From Trebouxia sp. TZW2008 (lineage: Eukaryota > Chlorophyta > Trebouxiophyceae > Trebouxiales > Trebouxiaceae): DNA of 64,000 nucleotides. The translations under genes and the position numbers were made by a program. Positions 63,101 to 64,000 of the stretch are shown here, piece after piece (position 1 is the stretch's first letter; the number at the start of each line of letters is the position of its first letter). The notes under the pieces are model-generated. The model was given only the letters and a program-made list of their open reading frames with translations. It was not told where the DNA came from and did not search any database. The DNA is taken from assembly GCA_002118135.1 (NCBI GenBank), contig BDIU01000460.1, positions 1-64,000 on the forward strand. Reading direction: 5' to 3'.

Positions 63101-63711
63101 TGACTTCCAAAATACTGGATGCAACGACTCCCTCGGCACTGGTCTGCCATTGCTTCAGTGCAGCACCCAGAAGCTGCTGCTCAGCCTCTGCTATGAAGTC
63201 AGGCACCATTACTTTGACCTGCCGTGTACGGAAGCTGACAAGCATCTTGCTCTTCACCTGTAAAGGGTAAAGGTTGTGTTGGTGAGTGCAACGCTGGCAG
63301 GATCAGTTACGGTGTGGACAGACTGCCTACTTGAATCATTCTGGCGTCCACCGTCCAGCAAGCTTCCGACGCCTCCTGAACATCTGCTTCAAGCGGCCCC
63401 TTCAGCAAGTCGACTGCAAGGAACGCGCATCGTCAGCGGTTTTGTCAGGTCGGATAGGTCAAAACAGCTACTGTGTGCCTCCAGGTGCATGGCGGTGCAT
63501 GCGCTGCATACACTCGGACAAGCAAACTCACCGCCGGCAGCATAGCTGCGAGCTGCCGCGACGACCGACTTTGCAGCAGCAGAGACGTCCGACGCCTGCA
63601 CAAGATGCAATCCACAGATCAACCTTTACTTAAGGGCGCAAGCCCCGCCGACAGCAAACGCATGAGACGTACACCTACCAAATGCGCGACGACATCGGTT
63701 TCTGCGTTCAT
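36106..63711 (-). CDS. Very large multi-exon helical-repeat protein, unidentified (possibly more than one gene)
   Basis: Five N-terminal exons close exactly: 63679-63711, 63532-63595, 63331-63413, 63064-63257 and 62487-62808. They read MNAETDVVAHL, ASDVSAAAKSVVAAARSYAAG, VDLLKGPLEADVQEASEAC, VMVPDFIAEAEQQLLGAALK and LLQEADSNAASMLTLLDTML. Many further exons on the same strand have Leu/Ala/Gln-rich amphipathic helices typical of HEAT/ARM-like solenoids, e.g. VGLPHVLASFGQSEAVLLIL (58.9 kb), LELWEEFVIRFFKYE (55.1 kb), HPWLVDWLWTVYQSVLQPF (47.6 kb) and VEGNPNLRLLTLARLLTHG (45.8 kb). Linkers are low-complexity; one holds PPPSYEQV (PY-type, 56.2 kb) and one SSSDEEEQGP (44.3 kb). The last exon, EFDSLEEVYSQCSLLAGG, stops at 36106. 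Continuity from end to end is inference: at this gene density about 2,000 residues would fit. I do not recognise the family. Confidence 0.45.
38255..38455. repeat. Four copies of an exon 3' edge
   Basis: CAGAATGTTCTGCAGGAAGT or close variants occur near 38258, 38331, 38361 and 38429, each followed by GTTGAAG or GTCAAAG. The last joins a minus-strand exon reading TLELWQRIEKMLGMTLQHFQ, so the others are tandem copies of that exon's end in the intron. Confidence 0.65.
38905..39258. repeat. Duplicated exon, about 210 bp period
   Basis: Minus-strand copies at 38911-39066 (SRSKEPAVPASDAQPKAG, then RFANLRSKLSKPSDPDQV) and 39122-39255 (SRSKEAAVPASDAQ). The second lacks the C-terminal continuation. 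Both have a CAGGAGGA/CAGGAAGA acceptor-type edge. Either tandem alternative exons or one functional and one decaying copy. Confidence 0.65.
40340..40895. repeat. Four tandem copies of an exon plus intron, about 145-165 bp each
   Basis: Minus-strand units encode variants of DVLEATARAEAHPAAPLHVV then GPWLEALLWLAD. The one next to the longer exon (WRKLAAAAPQEQLQRLLDCL, about 40265-40460) is the best preserved. The others contain frame changes and altered edges. Each unit has a G-run of six to nine on the plus strand. Confidence 0.7.
42688..43100. repeat. ACCAAC/CATCAG hexanucleotide microsatellites
   Basis: Two tracts in one intron of the large gene: ACCAAC/ACCAGC units at about 42688-42736, and CATCAG/CACCAG/CAACAT units at about 42988-43095. 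A related CATCAG tract is at about 4018-4045. Confidence 0.75.
44003..44160. repeat. MITE-like element, copy 4
   Basis: Forward orientation: begins GTGACTGCTCTTTGTAACA, contains TCACTCAGAGGTGCCACTGC and AGTCAGAACGCACTCC, and ends GTTACAAAGAGAAGTTACTG. Terminal inverted repeats are clear. Confidence 0.65.
44690..45300. repeat. Three copies of an exon (LGLAQ...PAGAPS)
   Basis: Minus-strand units near 44720-44830, 44900-45010 and 45150-45230 encode ASLGLAQTLGPAGAPSTA, ASLGLAQSLEPAGAPSIA and ASLALIPSVDPAEGPTTV. Each is followed by ALxxExHxAALT-like sequence or an intron. The middle copy is continuous with LSADQLASLMQECLLPLAHM and is probably the functional exon. Confidence 0.65.
47555..48050. 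repeat. Duplicated exon encoding the WLVDWLWTVYQS segment
   Basis: The copy at about 47570-47700 reads LLSSLLEPAGSHPWLVDW, then LWTVYQSVLQPFLALAGP. The copy at about 47890-48030 has the same stretch with GVHLPAQEPAG in a shifted frame, then DWLWTVYQSILQPF. The second has lost the continuous frame. Confidence 0.65.
48196..48445. repeat. Two copies of an exon edge (QLGFNEMLHTFFSS / QPGSNQMLHTFPSS in plus-strand view)
   Basis: GAGATGCTGCACACATTC and CAGATGCTGCACACATTC with flanks repeat about 150 bp apart, next to the exon that reads CSRSAEPSRPSC-type sequence on the minus strand. The repeat is intronic for the large gene. Confidence 0.5.
49863..50225. repeat. Duplicated exon; one copy has a stop codon
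   Basis: The functional-looking copy (50066-50225, minus) reads AAYYAAVVQLAVTAEEEEGR, then QAAVAALEQIPAQALPLAVV, then LDSLLQ. The downstream copy (49863-50012) reads the same LDSLLQ, AVVLQLAVTAEEEEG and VAALEQISAQALPLAVVLDS, but its start is broken by a TAA (TCACTTATTAAGC region). This is a clear example of a decaying tandem exon copy. Confidence 0.75.
50325..50497. repeat. MITE-like element, copy 5
   Basis: Inverted orientation: GTAAGGACACTGGATGTAAG, GGGAACCAATCACTGCATTC, GACTGCAGTGGTCTCACTGA, ACCAAAGCAGT and TTACAAAGAGAAGTC. It is the best preserved copy and lies in an intron of the large gene. Confidence 0.7.
51525..52045. repeat. Tandem copies of two exon edges
   Basis: Three units near 51530-51720 share GCATGTGCTTT, CAGGTG, then TTGGGCAG and CCTNGTCTGAG. 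Two units at 51840-51905 and 51965-52030 share GCTGCCTCTGCAT, CCTGTC and ATATGGCAGAG. Both sit beside the minus-strand exon at about 51740-51850 (ESKCQLLLVVAEVTLDGS). Confidence 0.5.
55185..55395. repeat. Tandem short repeats near an exon start
   Basis: Three variants of TGCTGCTACCTGAGACAAT with CACACAGTTATTGCAA occur near 55200, 55280 and 55370, next to the exon that reads AAVGIGYGAAALELWEEF. Confidence 0.45.
62897..63063. repeat. MITE-like element, copy 6
   Basis: Between exons 4 and 5 of the large gene. Contains CAAGGACAGTCTTGGTGTAA, GGGAGCCAATCACTGTGTTC, TGACTGCAGGGCTACCTCTT and GTAAGAAACCGATGTTACTG, which are the ordered blocks of copies 2 and 5. Confidence 0.55.
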
Positions 63712-64000
63712 GCTGACCGAGGGGCTTGCCACAACAGGCTTGAGCCGTGGGTTGCACGAAAGTCTACGATCGTGGCGTCTCGGTCACGAAAAGCCTCGAT
63801 AGAACGCAGAAGTTTTGTGGTGACATGCGCAGCGTCCTGATCGGAGTCAAATCCAATACTTCATGTTCTTGGTGCGTGCAGCGATGTCGCTGTTGCAAAC
63901 TGCATGCATCAGCTTCTGCTTTGACCTTGACAGGAAGAAGAGGCGTAACGGGTGAACATTGCTTTCCATTCCTGCATCTTGAGACTCTAGCAGGAATCCA
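63712..64000. promoter_or_regulatory. Upstream region of the large minus-strand gene
   Basis: About 290 bp before the proposed initiator ATG at 63711. No other gene is visible. The start is supported because exons 1 to 5 close by phase only with this frame. No core promoter element is called. Confidence 0.3.

Noticed and set aside
36106..63711. Assignment of the large gene to exportin-4, virilizer, RST1/focadhesin or NUP205 families
   Set aside because: None of the characteristic segments I know for these families could be matched to the visible exons. Similarity is only general helical-repeat character.

Overview
The window is nuclear DNA of an intron-rich eukaryote, most likely a chlorophyte green alga (a trebouxiophyte would fit). 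The evidence is short coding exons with GT-AG (sometimes GC-AG) borders, long repeat-filled introns, glutamine/alanine-rich linkers, TGTAA-type sequence after some stop codons, and a mix of eukaryotic genes (TYW2, ZSWIM7, a SAXO-like axonemal protein) with bacterial-type enzymes (LacZ-type beta-galactosidase, acetolactate-synthase-like enzyme). Species cannot be named from sequence alone. All exon models below were built by eye from reading frame, splice-site dinucleotides, phase continuity and family motifs.

Layout. (1) 1-1.9 kb, plus: 3' part of TYW2. (2) 3.0-5.8 kb, minus: five-exon CmcJ/AsaB-like non-heme iron oxygenase-family protein. (3) 6.5-11.5 kb, plus: eight-exon thiamine-diphosphate enzyme of the acetolactate synthase large-subunit-like group, divergent from the preceding gene. 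(4) 11.9-12.3 kb, minus: leucine-rich-repeat protein. (5) 12.8-27.9 kb, minus: about 22-exon GH2 LacZ-type beta-galactosidase. (6) 28.1-28.9 kb, minus: RimI-like GNAT acetyltransferase. (7) 29.4-30.6 kb, plus: SAXO-like repeat protein. (8) 31.9-33.2 kb, plus: Hsp70 substrate-binding domain with no visible ATPase half. (9) 34.2-34.9 kb, plus: ZSWIM7 (SWS1). (10) 35.0-35.4 kb, plus: small one-pass membrane protein. (11) 36.1-63.7 kb, minus: one very large (or two or more adjacent) unidentified helical-repeat gene whose N-terminal five exons can be modelled exactly.

The most striking property is architectural. In almost every gene one or more introns consist of tandem copies of an adjoining exon edge plus its splice site. 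Copies range from nearly identical to decayed with stop codons. In the Hsp70 gene this has produced four tandem 33-nt segments, each bounded by AG and GT. This is what intron growth, or intron gain, by internal tandem duplication would look like. Superimposed on it are a dispersed MITE-like family of about 170 bp (six copies), a 198-bp near-perfect hairpin in a beta-galactosidase intron, a palindromic dispersed motif, and several GC-AG introns.
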